Source: Marinilabilia rubra (GTDB lineage: Bacteria > Bacteroidota > Bacteroidia > Bacteroidales > Marinilabiliaceae). Taken from it: a stretch of DNA of 64,000 bases. A program made the translations under genes and the position numbers. The notes beneath the pieces are model-generated. The model had not been told where the DNA came from. It saw only the letters and a list, made by a program, of their open reading frames with translations, and searched no databases. Shown piece after piece: positions 1 to 8,742 of this stretch; position 1 is the stretch's first letter, and each line of letters opens with the position of its first letter. The DNA lies in assembly GCF_003121985.1 (NCBI RefSeq), contig NZ_QEWP01000011.1, forward strand, positions 62,001-126,000, in the 5' to 3' direction.

Positions 1-5
1 AGAAA

Positions 6-731
6 ATGCATTATAAAATAGAGAAAGAAGCCTCCGAATTCAGGGCAAAGTACGGATTTGCTAATTTCGACCCAATCAGGCTAAAAAGTCTTTTATTAAA
101 GCTTAATGTGATAACACTCTTTAAGCCTCTTTCAGAAAACTTCTCCGGAATGGCTGTAAAAGTAGAAAACGCTCGTTTTATGCTTATTAATTCCAACCAT
201 TCATTGGGAAGACAGCATTTTTCTATCAGTCATGAATTATACCATCTTTTTATTCAGGAAAACTTTACGCCACATCACTGTTCTGCCGGCTCTTTCAACA
301 GGAAAGATTCCACAGAATATCAGGCAGATTTATTTGCTGCACACCTGTTAATGCCCAAAGAAGGAATTATTAGCTTAATACCGGATCACGAATTGGGCAA
401 GGATAAAATCTCACTTGAAACTATCTTAAAAGTAGAGCACTATTTCAGCTGTTCAAGAAAAGCACTACTGATAAGGTTTAAAGAGCTGGGGTTAATTTCT
501 TCCAAAACTATCGATAACTTTAAATCAGATATTATTCTGTCTGCCAGAAAACATGGATATTACGATTCTCTTTACCGGCCAGGCAATAAAGATGTTGTTA
601 TCGGAGATTTTGGTTCTTTAGCAAAGAGACTTTTTGACAAAGAAAAAATCTCTGAGGGACATTATCTGGAATTAATGAATAGCATCGGCTTTGATGCCTT
701 AACGAACACCAATGCCGATGAAGTCAATTGA
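6..731 (+). CDS. ImmA/IrrE-family zinc metallopeptidase
   Basis: A 241-residue protein with the ImmA/IrrE layout. The zinc site HELYH is at residues 76-80, followed by the downstream glutamate in EYQADLFAAHLLMP (about 104), which is the usual third ligand. In this family the peptidase usually cleaves a partner repressor or acts as the antitoxin side of a toxin pair. The gene overlaps the following PIN-domain gene by 20 bases, so the two are probably co-translated. Any HTH repressor partner would lie left of the window. The C-terminal half (about 150-241) is not recognised. The fold call is strong; the target is unknown. Confidence 0.85.
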   Translation: MHYKIEKEASEFRAKYGFANFDPIRLKSLLLKLNVITLFKPLSENFSGMAVKVENARFMLINSNHSLGRQHFSISHELYHLFIQENFTPHHCSAGSFNRKDSTEYQADLFAAHLLMPKEGIISLIPDHELGKDKISLETILKVEHYFSCSRKALLIRFKELGLISSKTIDNFKSDIILSARKHGYYDSLYRPGNKDVVIGDFGSLAKRLFDKEKISEGHYLELMNSIGFDALTNTNADEVN

Positions 732-1233
732 TAGAAAGAAAAAAATAATTGTAGATGCGGATGTAATCATTCATTTTTCCAAAGGTGAACAGCTGTTTTT
801 ACTTACCCGGATATTTCCTAATCAACTGTACATAGTAAAGGACGTATTTCTGGAGGTTTTTAAGGGACCACTTAGAACTGAAATAGAAAGGCTGTTGAAT
901 ATGTCCTTACTAAAGGAATTAGATTTTTCATCAGATCTGGAAGTCATCATGGAGTATGCTCGTCTGAAGAAAAAATTTGGTCCCGGAGAGAGTGCTTGTA
1001 TGGCCTATTGCAAATTTCATCGAGATGTGTTAGCCAGCAGCAATTTAAAAGATATCAGGAAATACTGCGAAGAGAATGAAATCGCTTATCTGACCACTAT
1101 GGATTTCATTGAAGCTGCCTATGAGACTGGATTACTTTCTGAAAAAGAATGTGATACTTTCATCAATAATGTGATCACCAAAGGCAGTAAATTGCCAAAT
1201 AAAACTTTCGTTGAATACAGAAAGGCCCGCTAA
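712..1233 (+). CDS. PIN-domain (predicted ribonuclease) protein
   Basis: A 173-residue protein with a PIN-like arrangement of acidic residues: IIVDADVIIHF near the N-terminus, GPGESACMAY in the middle, and TTMDFIEAAYETG late. It resembles the DUF3368-type PIN group. PIN domains are usually metal-dependent RNases, often toxins. It overlaps the upstream ImmA/IrrE-like gene, which suggests a paired module in which the peptidase controls the nuclease or its regulator. An alternative start (MKSIDRKK) lies two codons downstream. The domain is likely; a toxin role is inference. Confidence 0.65.
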   Translation: MPMKSIDRKKKIIVDADVIIHFSKGEQLFLLTRIFPNQLYIVKDVFLEVFKGPLRTEIERLLNMSLLKELDFSSDLEVIMEYARLKKKFGPGESACMAYCKFHRDVLASSNLKDIRKYCEENEIAYLTTMDFIEAAYETGLLSEKECDTFINNVITKGSKLPNKTFVEYRKAR

Positions 1234-1545
1234 ATTTATGACAATCCCGGTTCTTTGATGTTAACCATTCGGCCTCCCATGTATTGTAAAACTAAAGAAT
1301 TGCGCACAGGATAAATCTTTTATATGCCAACACTTGTGATTTTCTATGTCTAACTGGAATCGGTTGAATTTTTCTACCCTTTATTGGATTGCTTCCTGTT
1401 TTGAGCCGGATATTAAGAAAAAAGAAAGGCCTGCCGGCATTCCGACAAGCCCTTCAACCTTAACTCTAACCCAATGCGAAAATAAGAATGACTGCAGAGG
1501 TGTACAAACCTATTTTATACTTTTTTTGGAAGTTTCTTTGTAAAT
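1234..1545. other. Convergent intergenic region
   Basis: About 310 bases between two converging transcription units. The only clear element is the hairpin at 1425-1454, described separately. A short rightward ORF inside has no recognisable features and is not called. Confidence 0.6.
1411..1454 (-). terminator. Intrinsic terminator of the LytTR/histidine kinase operon
   Basis: Read leftward, a 13-bp stem (1442-1454 with 1425-1437, three G-U pairs, 4-base loop) is followed by the T-rich run TCTTTTTTCTT. It lies about 90 bases past the kinase stop codon, on the correct strand. Confidence 0.75.
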
Positions 1546-3645
1546 TTAAAGAGATATCAAAACCCGTGTACCGAAGCCTTCTGAATAAGAACCATCTTCA
1601 ATTTTGAAATTGATATTCCTGTTTTTTTGTTTATTAAATAATTCAATATATTCCGTAATGGTTCTAATTCCTTTTCCGGTCGAATGAGTATTGTTTTGCT
1701 TTGCTTTAATTCTGCCGATTCCGTCGTCTTCAATTGTAATTAAAGGATTGTTGTTTTTTGGTGAAATGGATATTTTCACTGAGCCTCCTTCTAGTTTAGA
1801 AGAAATTCCATGTTTCAAAGAATTTTCAACAAATACCTGGATGATCATTTTGGGGACTTCGATTTTCATGTCAACTGATTCATCTAGCTCAATTGTGTAT
1901 TCTAATTTCTCTCCAAAACGGTTTTTTTCAATTGATAGATATTGCTCTACAAATTCAATTTCTTCTTTTAGCATTAGAGATTGTGCTTTAGCTTTGACCA
2001 GGATAAACCTGATAATATTGGAGAGCTTTATCAATTGATTATAGGCAATTTCTTTATTTTCCATTAGTATAGAAGCTCCTACCGAGTTTAAAACATTAAA
2101 AGTGAAGTGGGGATTTAGCTGACTGAAGACGGATCTTAGTTCAAGTTCTTTTAGTTTCTCTTTTTCTTGATACCTGGCTTCAACCTGTTTCCTTTGATAA
2201 TTTAGCAACAGGAAAACAAAAGAAAATAGTATGATGCATATAGCCGTGTAAAAAGGATATTGTGCCCAGGAATAGCCCGTGGGCGCAATCTTAATTAGAT
2301 GTTCTGTGCCGTCGTGATAAATAACGAGATCATTCCATTGTTGGTTTGGCCCATTTTCTTTGACTGAACACGAACTGGTATTAGCAATAAAAGGGGGGAT
2401 CTCAGGGATTTTATGAAATGCTTCATTGTATTCGAGATAATACTCTCCCTTACTGATATTAAAAAACAATGTGTTTAGTTTTCCTTTAGGATTAAGTTTT
2501 AGTTTGATTTTTGAAAAACGACCGCTAGTTGGTAGTTTAAATTTATCTATCTTCTTAAGGTTTACGGAGAATGAAATTTTTTCACCTGTCGCACGGTCAA
2601 AAACGTTTAATAAAGAATCTTTAATTGAAGCGAGAAGGTTATAACGAATAAGGTTTTTCTTTTCTTTGAAGCCTTTTTGGGCAATAATCTGACCTTTATT
2701 GTTGCAAATAAAAAGAGTTTGATTATCAATGTTTTTTAATCTTGAGTTATTCAGAAGGCCTATGAGATTCTGGTTTTTACGTTCAATGATTTGATGCTGT
2801 AGGGAGGAGTATATTCCCTTAAACCGTATTGGTTTAAAGAAGTGTTTTAATTTTGAATCAAAGGCCATCAGATAGGCATCCTTGTCATGGTAAAGGAATT
2901 TGGATGTATCGGAGATGTTCCATCTCGATGGCATAACCCCTATAGCTTCTTCTATTCCATCTTTGTCCAAGTCAGAGAATGTTAAATTCCAATGGCCACA
3001 TGCTCCGTCAGTGTTGGATCTGAATAATTTACCTTTTGTAATATCGAATTTGTATAAACGTCTCGGGAAAACAGAAAATCCAGCCAATAAAGAAACAAAA
3101 ACTTCATTATATCCATCTTTATCAGTATCCCTCAACTTGATATCTACCAAATAGTCATATTCTCCATATCTGTTTTCCCATATGGTGTCCAGAAAAACTT
3201 CATGCTGTTGATCTTTTATGTGATATCCAGTGGAATCAAGATTCATATCGACTAAAATCAGAAATAAAGAATCTTTTTCTCTTGTGACTACTGCAGCATC
3301 TTTGAAGGCATCCTTAAATAAATCCCCAACTAATAATGTATTATTAACTTCATCTATGGAACCTTTAAGATTTATTTGATCTTTGAATTGGTTAGTTGTT
3401 GATTGAATCAAAAGACAAGCTTTTTTAGAAAATGGATCCTTTCTAAACTCAACTTTCTCACTAAAGTAATCATTGTTAAGATCTTCATATATTACTCTTG
3501 GGAAATCGGCTTTGTCAGTAATGATTTTAGATTGTACATAAAACTTAAGTTCATCAAAATCTATTGGTTGAATGGCTATGATTATAAGAGAGATTGGAAT
3601 TGAAATTACCATAGCGAAAAGCCAGGTTGAATTAGTTCTTTTCAT
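1546..3645 (-). CDS. LytS-type sensor histidine kinase with large extracytoplasmic sensor
   Basis: 699 residues. A membrane segment at about 9-26 is followed by a roughly 450-residue extracytoplasmic region and a second membrane segment (about 465-485). The kinase core is of the His_kinase (PF06580) type: phospho-acceptor motif LNPHFTFNVLN at about 512, N-box ENSLKHG at about 608, G-box DDGIGRIKA at about 645. The sensor region has DxDxDG-like motifs (DTDKDGYNEVF, DLDKDGIEEAI) typical of FG-GAP/VCBS propeller blades that bind calcium. The gene overlaps the upstream response regulator by 14 bases, so the pair forms one operon. The ligand is unknown. Confidence 0.9.
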   Translation of the reverse strand: MKRTNSTWLFAMVISIPISLIIIAIQPIDFDELKFYVQSKIITDKADFPRVIYEDLNNDYFSEKVEFRKDPFSKKACLLIQSTTNQFKDQINLKGSIDEVNNTLLVGDLFKDAFKDAAVVTREKDSLFLILVDMNLDSTGYHIKDQQHEVFLDTIWENRYGEYDYLVDIKLRDTDKDGYNEVFVSLLAGFSVFPRRLYKFDITKGKLFRSNTDGACGHWNLTFSDLDKDGIEEAIGVMPSRWNISDTSKFLYHDKDAYLMAFDSKLKHFFKPIRFKGIYSSLQHQIIERKNQNLIGLLNNSRLKNIDNQTLFICNNKGQIIAQKGFKEKKNLIRYNLLASIKDSLLNVFDRATGEKISFSVNLKKIDKFKLPTSGRFSKIKLKLNPKGKLNTLFFNISKGEYYLEYNEAFHKIPEIPPFIANTSSCSVKENGPNQQWNDLVIYHDGTEHLIKIAPTGYSWAQYPFYTAICIILFSFVFLLLNYQRKQVEARYQEKEKLKELELRSVFSQLNPHFTFNVLNSVGASILMENKEIAYNQLIKLSNIIRFILVKAKAQSLMLKEEIEFVEQYLSIEKNRFGEKLEYTIELDESVDMKIEVPKMIIQVFVENSLKHGISSKLEGGSVKISISPKNNNPLITIEDDGIGRIKAKQNNTHSTGKGIRTITEYIELFNKQKNRNINFKIEDGSYSEGFGTRVLISL

Positions 3646-4387
3646 ACTTCTTTTCCATTGGGATAGGGAAGATATTATTTAATTTTTCAAAACCAGGTTT
3701 ACTCAAAGAAATATTGTACTCAAGGTTATTCCACCGGAGCAAACATACTTTCTTCTTTCTGGATATTTCAGAAACAAAAGTGGTATTGATAATTCCTGAT
3801 CTAGAAATCCTGAGAAAGTTGGAGGGAAGCAGCCCTTCCAACTTTCCAATGTTTTGAGAAATGTGTAATACTCTGTTGTCTCTGAGGCGAATGGAGGTGT
3901 ATTCTTTGTCGGCCTCAAGACAAATTATATCACTGGTTTTAGTTAATAAAAAGCCATCTAAAGTGTTAAATCTTAGAAGCTCTCTATCTTTTTTCTTCTG
4001 AGCGATATTGTTCTGTTTGCCAGCAATGAAGTGCTCTTTGAAATGGTCAAGAGCCTGAGACAGTCTGGAAAGGGATATTGGTTTTAATAGATAATCACAA
4101 GCCTGGCAATTGAACGCATCAATAGCAAACTCTGTATGTGCCGTGCAAAAAATTACTTGTGCATTTAAATGAGTGGCTAGTATTTCCTGATGAATATCTA
4201 CACCATTAAAACTGCCCATGTTTATATCCAGAAGAAGCAAATCTGGTTTTAATTCAATGGCTTTGGGAATGATATTAGCTGCATTGTCAATCTTTGCAAT
4301 GACTTCATATTCTTTGAAAGGTTTGAGTAACTCTTCAATTAGGTCGATGGCCCCTATTTCATCGTCAGCAATAATTACTTTATACAT
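3632..4387 (-). CDS. LytTR-family response regulator
   Basis: 251 residues. The receiver domain (1-120) has the acidic cluster ADDE at 7-10 and the phospho-acceptor D54 in LLLLDINMG, with conserved T and K positions (FCTAH, YLLKP). The LytTR DNA-binding domain occupies about 145-245 (VLHISQNIGKLEGLL, FLRISRSGIINTTFV). It is the first gene of a leftward operon with the sensor kinase. Regulators of this type usually act on a nearby gene; the divergent surface lipoprotein at 4622 is the obvious candidate, but that is inference. Confidence 0.92.
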   Translation of the reverse strand: MYKVIIADDEIGAIDLIEELLKPFKEYEVIAKIDNAANIIPKAIELKPDLLLLDINMGSFNGVDIHQEILATHLNAQVIFCTAHTEFAIDAFNCQACDYLLKPISLSRLSQALDHFKEHFIAGKQNNIAQKKKDRELLRFNTLDGFLLTKTSDIICLEADKEYTSIRLRDNRVLHISQNIGKLEGLLPSNFLRISRSGIINTTFVSEISRKKKVCLLRWNNLEYNISLSKPGFEKLNNIFPIPMEKKYEKN

Positions 4388-4621
4388 GTCTTAAAGAGGT
4401 TATCATATTAAGGATTAATCCAATATATCTAAAATATTTTTTCTCTGCAGATTTCTTTGGTTAACTAAGGTTGATTGTTGGTTAAAGGAAATTGCTGACA
4501 GGTTAAATGATTGCCTATTGTTGTTGGAAACTAAATAATTGTCTTGAAATTTACGATATAAAATATGATAGAAACGAAATAGTTGATATAGTTCATATTT
4601 ATAACTTCAAAAATTTGAAAG

Positions 4622-7384
4622 ATGAAAAAATCCTGGTTAGTAATTTTGTTATTGGTTTTATTACCAGTTGTAATGATTAATTGCGAAAAAGATGAGCAAA
4701 AAATTAATCAAAAACCAACATGCGATATTACTTCACCTGAGAATGGGTTTGTTGTAAAATATGGGAATGAATTTACAATAAGGGCAAATTGTAATGATAA
4801 GGATGGTACTGTTAGCAAGGTGGAATATTACATAAATGGACTCCTTTTTCAAACTTTTGAGGGGGAACCTTATACTACAAATGTAAAATCATCAGATTTT
4901 TCTTCTGGAGAAGTCGATATTACAGCAATTGCTTATGATGATGAATCTGAGACAGCCGAAGATAAAGTTAGTATAAGAATTGAAGCGGAATATGCTAATA
5001 TTCTTACATTAAGTATATCAGAAGTCACAGATAGTTCAGCGTTGGTTAATTGTGAATTAATTAATTTAGGGGATTCCGAGCTTACATCTTTAGGTGTTTG
5101 TTGGGACTCAATCAGAAATCCTACGGTCGAGAGTAATAAGCTAGAATCAGATAAAACTGCTGGAAAGTTTTCAGTGAAAATTAATGATATAGATCCTGGT
5201 GTTACTTATTATGCAAGGGCATTCGCAATTAATTCAAAAGGGGTATCCTACGGAGAAGAAAAATCATTTACTACCGATGCGCTGAAACCAACAATAACAA
5301 CTGCCCCTGTTTCTGGTATTACAGATTCTTCTGCTGTTTGCGGCGGGAATGCTATTGAAAATGGGGGTCTTGAAGTTACTGCTAAGGGTGTTTGCTGGAA
5401 TACAGCTGGAGAACCATCACTTTCTGATGAAAAATCCAATGATGGAACTGGGATTGATGAATTTGAATCGTCAATGGAAAATTTAGTACCGAATACAATT
5501 TATTTTGTCAGAGCTTATGCTACCAATTCACTAGGAACTTCATATGGAGAGATACAAGAGTTTAGAACAAAAAAATCAGTTGCATCAGTTGAAATAAGTG
5601 ATATTACAGACATCACTACCAATTCTGCAAATATTTATGGCGAAGTTATTAATGATTATGGGTCTTCTGTAACAGAAAAGGGTGTATGTTGGGCTTTGAC
5701 AGATAGTCCTTCAGTTTTGGATAACAAAATTATTTGTGGTGAAGGAAATGGAGCATTCAGTGCTCAAATGGAAGAATTAGATCCAGGAACTATCTACTAT
5801 TTAAAAGCATATGCCATTAATGAAGTTGGTGTTTCCTATGGCGCTTTATGGCAATTTGAAACCCAAACGGTTTTACCCGAACTAAAAACCTCAGTTATTA
5901 CTGGTATAACATCTTCAAGTGCAATCTCAGGGGGAGAAGTATTAAATAATGGAGGGGCTGAGATTACTTCAAGGGGAGTTTGCTGGAATACAACAGAAAA
6001 TCCTGTGATTACAAATTTTAAAACAAGTGATGGGACCGGAATTGGGTTATTTCAGAGTCAATTGAATTCTCTGTCGCCGGCAACCCGTTATTATGTAAGA
6101 GCTTATGCGGTTAATGAGGTTGGTACTGCTTATGGTGAACAGTTTGACTTTACAACATCGGCTGATAAACCAGAAGTGTCAACTTTATCTTTGACAGACA
6201 TTACTTCTTCAAGTGTGATTGTAAATTCAGAAGTTATTTCTAATAATGGAAGTGCGATTACTGAAAAAGGAGTTGTGTGGAATAGTGTTGGAAATCCGAC
6301 CTTGGATGATAATAAAATAGAAAACGGAAATAGCGAAGGGACTTATAGTACTAAGATCATGGACTTGACCCCTGGAGCAAAATATTATATGAGGGCTTAT
6401 GCAATGAATTCGTTGGGAGTTAGCTTTGGTGCTGTTTTGGAATGTACCATACTTCCACTTCTTCCAACTGTCGCGACGAAAAATGTGATAGGTATTAAGC
6501 ATAATGAGGCTACTTGTGGAGGAAATGTTACAAACGACGGTGGTGGAGTTATTACTTCCAGAGGAGTTTGCTGGAATAAATCAGGTAGTCCTACGATTAA
6601 TGATTCTAAGACAACTTCTGGTTCTGGACTTGGGGATTTTACTAGTACCCTATCCTATTTGCAATCCGAAACAAGGTATTATGTCAGGGCATGGGCTAAA
6701 AATTCTAAAGGAGTTGCTTATGGCAATCAGGTTTCATTTACAACCGATGAATATTTAAATCAACCTCGTTATCTTTATTATGATGATGGATCATTTGGAA
6801 GTAATGATTACGCATATTCTACAGCAAGTAATACATATTTTATTGTAAGATTTAAAGTGCCTTATGGTTGGGGCGATGTTCAACTCACTGCAGTTAGAAT
6901 TAGTTTCGCAAATAGTAGCTCTTATTCTAGATTTGATATTCTATATAATGGAGAGTCAAGAATAAATTCAAGTGATATAAAATTCCCATCAGGCACAACC
7001 TTTACTTTACTTTCAAATGCCATTCCAGGGTATAATGAATGGGAAGAATATAATGTTTCAAAGACTGTTACTACAAAAGAGTTTTATGTATCTATAAAGT
7101 CAAAAAATTCTTATAGGCTACCTATTTATATTGACGCTAAAGATAGTGATGTAGGGGATTACACAAGTCTTTTTATTGATAGTTATGGGAATGAGGCTTG
7201 GCTCAAAAAAGGACATATAGCAATTCGAGCTTATATTATCGACAAATCAGACCTGAAATCTGGCTGGGTTGAGGCCGATATTGTCCAAGTTGAGAATGAA
7301 TTTCCTGAAAATGAAGAAAAAGGAAAAGCTATCGAAGGCTTGCAATTTTTGAATCTTGATGGAATAGAAGCAGGAAACAATTAG
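4622..7384 (+). CDS. Surface lipoprotein with six fibronectin-like repeats
   Basis: 920 residues. The signal peptide MKKSWLVILLLVLLPVV ends in a lipobox MINC, followed by EKDE; acidic residues right after the Cys fit the Bacteroidota surface-export signal. Residues about 30-120 form an Ig-like domain (DGTVSKVEYYINGL). Then come six repeats of about 97 residues, each with a GVCWN-like motif (one GVVWN) and ending in YYxRAYAxNxxGxxYG. The C-terminal 200 residues (from YLYYDDGSFG) are a different, beta-rich domain. It probably binds a ligand or partner at the outer membrane. Divergent from the LytTR operon. No catalytic residues are recognised. Confidence 0.8.
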   Translation: MKKSWLVILLLVLLPVVMINCEKDEQKINQKPTCDITSPENGFVVKYGNEFTIRANCNDKDGTVSKVEYYINGLLFQTFEGEPYTTNVKSSDFSSGEVDITAIAYDDESETAEDKVSIRIEAEYANILTLSISEVTDSSALVNCELINLGDSELTSLGVCWDSIRNPTVESNKLESDKTAGKFSVKINDIDPGVTYYARAFAINSKGVSYGEEKSFTTDALKPTITTAPVSGITDSSAVCGGNAIENGGLEVTAKGVCWNTAGEPSLSDEKSNDGTGIDEFESSMENLVPNTIYFVRAYATNSLGTSYGEIQEFRTKKSVASVEISDITDITTNSANIYGEVINDYGSSVTEKGVCWALTDSPSVLDNKIICGEGNGAFSAQMEELDPGTIYYLKAYAINEVGVSYGALWQFETQTVLPELKTSVITGITSSSAISGGEVLNNGGAEITSRGVCWNTTENPVITNFKTSDGTGIGLFQSQLNSLSPATRYYVRAYAVNEVGTAYGEQFDFTTSADKPEVSTLSLTDITSSSVIVNSEVISNNGSAITEKGVVWNSVGNPTLDDNKIENGNSEGTYSTKIMDLTPGAKYYMRAYAMNSLGVSFGAVLECTILPLLPTVATKNVIGIKHNEATCGGNVTNDGGGVITSRGVCWNKSGSPTINDSKTTSGSGLGDFTSTLSYLQSETRYYVRAWAKNSKGVAYGNQVSFTTDEYLNQPRYLYYDDGSFGSNDYAYSTASNTYFIVRFKVPYGWGDVQLTAVRISFANSSSYSRFDILYNGESRINSSDIKFPSGTTFTLLSNAIPGYNEWEEYNVSKTVTTKEFYVSIKSKNSYRLPIYIDAKDSDVGDYTSLFIDSYGNEAWLKKGHIAIRAYIIDKSDLKSGWVEADIVQVENEFPENEEKGKAIEGLQFLNLDGIEAGNN

Positions 7385-7541
7385 CATGGTGCATGCTGAA
7401 AAAGAAATTTTTTTAGTCTGATAGAATGAATTTTATGTTGAAGTTTAAAGAAATAGGGCTTTATCATAGTTGAGGTAAAGTAGAAATAAATTTTTTGGTA
7501 AATCCGGATGTGAATTACGACTAAATAAATATTAGGCTTAT

Positions 7542-7575
7542 TAGTATAAGAGGCTTTGTTAAGTCTCTTATACTA
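7542..7575 (+). terminator. Terminator after the surface lipoprotein gene
   Basis: A perfect 11-bp stem, TAGTATAAGAG with CTCTTATACTA, and a 12-base loop. It lies about 160 bases after the stop codon; the downstream T-run is weak (TTTACT). Confidence 0.5.
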
Positions 7576-7595
7576 TTTACTAACCTGAACTTTAC

Positions 7596-7641
7596 CTGAC
7601 AGTTGAAATGCAAAAAAACTCTTTGAATTCTCAACTGTCAG
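7596..7641. repeat. 11-bp inverted repeat
   Basis: CTGACAGTTGA and TCAACTGTCAG are exact reverse complements separated by 24 bases. It could be a second terminator for leftward transcripts or a protein-binding site; no T-run decides it. Confidence 0.45.
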
Positions 7642-7722
7642 AGTAAGTCTTAGCTAGTACACTTTTTTAAAGTCCCTTTTGTAGTTTTTCAATATCATAA
7701 CTTTTGAAAAAACTCTAAAATC

Positions 7723-8742
7723 CTATTCCTTCTCTTGCATTTTTTGCCGATGGCGCTTTAAATAACCTTTCATGTTTTCGCTCACACCAAGCTTTAAATC
7801 ATGTGATATATTCAGAGCTTCATAATTGTGTTTTTGAATCTTATTGCTAATAACAATAGTTCCGTCGTCTTCAAAAGATATTAGATGTTTATCGAATAAC
7901 GCATCGATATGAGGCGCTAATAAAATACCATTCTCCGGGTCCAATCTTTCTTCGTCACTACTCTCATTCCAAGGCACAATATGCGACGCGATTAGGATTT
8001 CAAGAATATCGCACTTTGTAACCGGGCAAACACCTCCCCATTTTTCAATTATTTGTTGTCTGTAATATCCTTGACCTACCCTCGATGTAATTAACCCCTT
8101 ACGTGCAGTTTCATCAGGTTTGCTATAATTTCTTTTCCTCTCTTCAGATACAACTTTGCTTTTGTCAATTCTCGATTGTGTGCTTTTCCCTACTTTATTA
8201 GGCTTCCAAAGGTATATTTCTCTTAAATCCTCATTAAGTGTATTGTCTTCGTAGTCCAAGCTTCGGAAGACAATATGGACTGGATTAGATGTACCCTCCT
8301 CATATTGTTCATATTGTAATCTTCCACAATACACATAAGGTTGTGTTTTCCCTTTTATCTTTTCTTCGATACGAGTAAACAAATGAACTGTTCTCTCACC
8401 ATTTACTATCTCCTGTATTTTGGGTGAATTTATGTGTTGAGTTGTCTGTGAATCCCAATGAAAAAATTCTCCTTCAAAAAAATCATTATAATGTAACCGA
8501 TCCTCTTTTCCTTGTTTTTTTAGGGTCACGAAGAAAAGTGTTGAATTATCATTTTTGGAATGATATAAACCTTCTCTACTTGTTTTTAAACTCTCTTGGT
8601 CCAATTTGTTAGCAAGATCAGTTTTGGAGTACCTGTTGCCTAATTTTAGTTCTTCGTAAATATTCATACTTAATTTTTTATTATGATTAAATTCTAATTC
8701 ATTTCCGTAATTAAATTTACCCAAAGTCATAGTGGTCTGCAT
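7723..8742 (-). CDS. DUF3427 plus HNH endonuclease protein
   Basis: 339 residues. The middle part (about 50-190) has the DUF3427 pattern: LHYNDFF, then FFHWDSQ, then HLFTR and YVYCGRLQYEQYEEG. The C-terminal part has an HNH_2-type nuclease: CPVTKCD, then LIASHIVPW, then LDPENGILLAPHIDALFD (about 238-285). HNH enzymes of this type cut DNA, and DUF3427 often accompanies them in defence loci. It overlaps the upstream DUF2075 gene by 16 bases, and that gene overlaps a NUDIX gene, so the three form one leftward operon. A start at MTLGKFNYG, four codons on, is also possible. Confidence 0.8.
   Translation of the reverse strand: MQTTMTLGKFNYGNELEFNHNKKLSMNIYEELKLGNRYSKTDLANKLDQESLKTSREGLYHSKNDNSTLFFVTLKKQGKEDRLHYNDFFEGEFFHWDSQTTQHINSPKIQEIVNGERTVHLFTRIEEKIKGKTQPYVYCGRLQYEQYEEGTSNPVHIVFRSLDYEDNTLNEDLREIYLWKPNKVGKSTQSRIDKSKVVSEERKRNYSKPDETARKGLITSRVGQGYYRQQIIEKWGGVCPVTKCDILEILIASHIVPWNESSDEERLDPENGILLAPHIDALFDKHLISFEDDGTIVISNKIQKHNYEALNISHDLKLGVSENMKGYLKRHRQKMQEKE

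Larger units (their letters stand above)
7385..7722. other. Convergent intergenic region with two inverted repeats
   Basis: About 340 AT-rich bases between converging genes. It holds a terminator hairpin (7542-7575) and a second 11-bp inverted repeat (7596-7641). No coding region is supported. Confidence 0.6.

Noticed and set aside
1346-1543. 65-residue rightward ORF
   Set aside because: It covers the terminator of the opposing kinase operon, has no recognisable features and is in a convergent gap.
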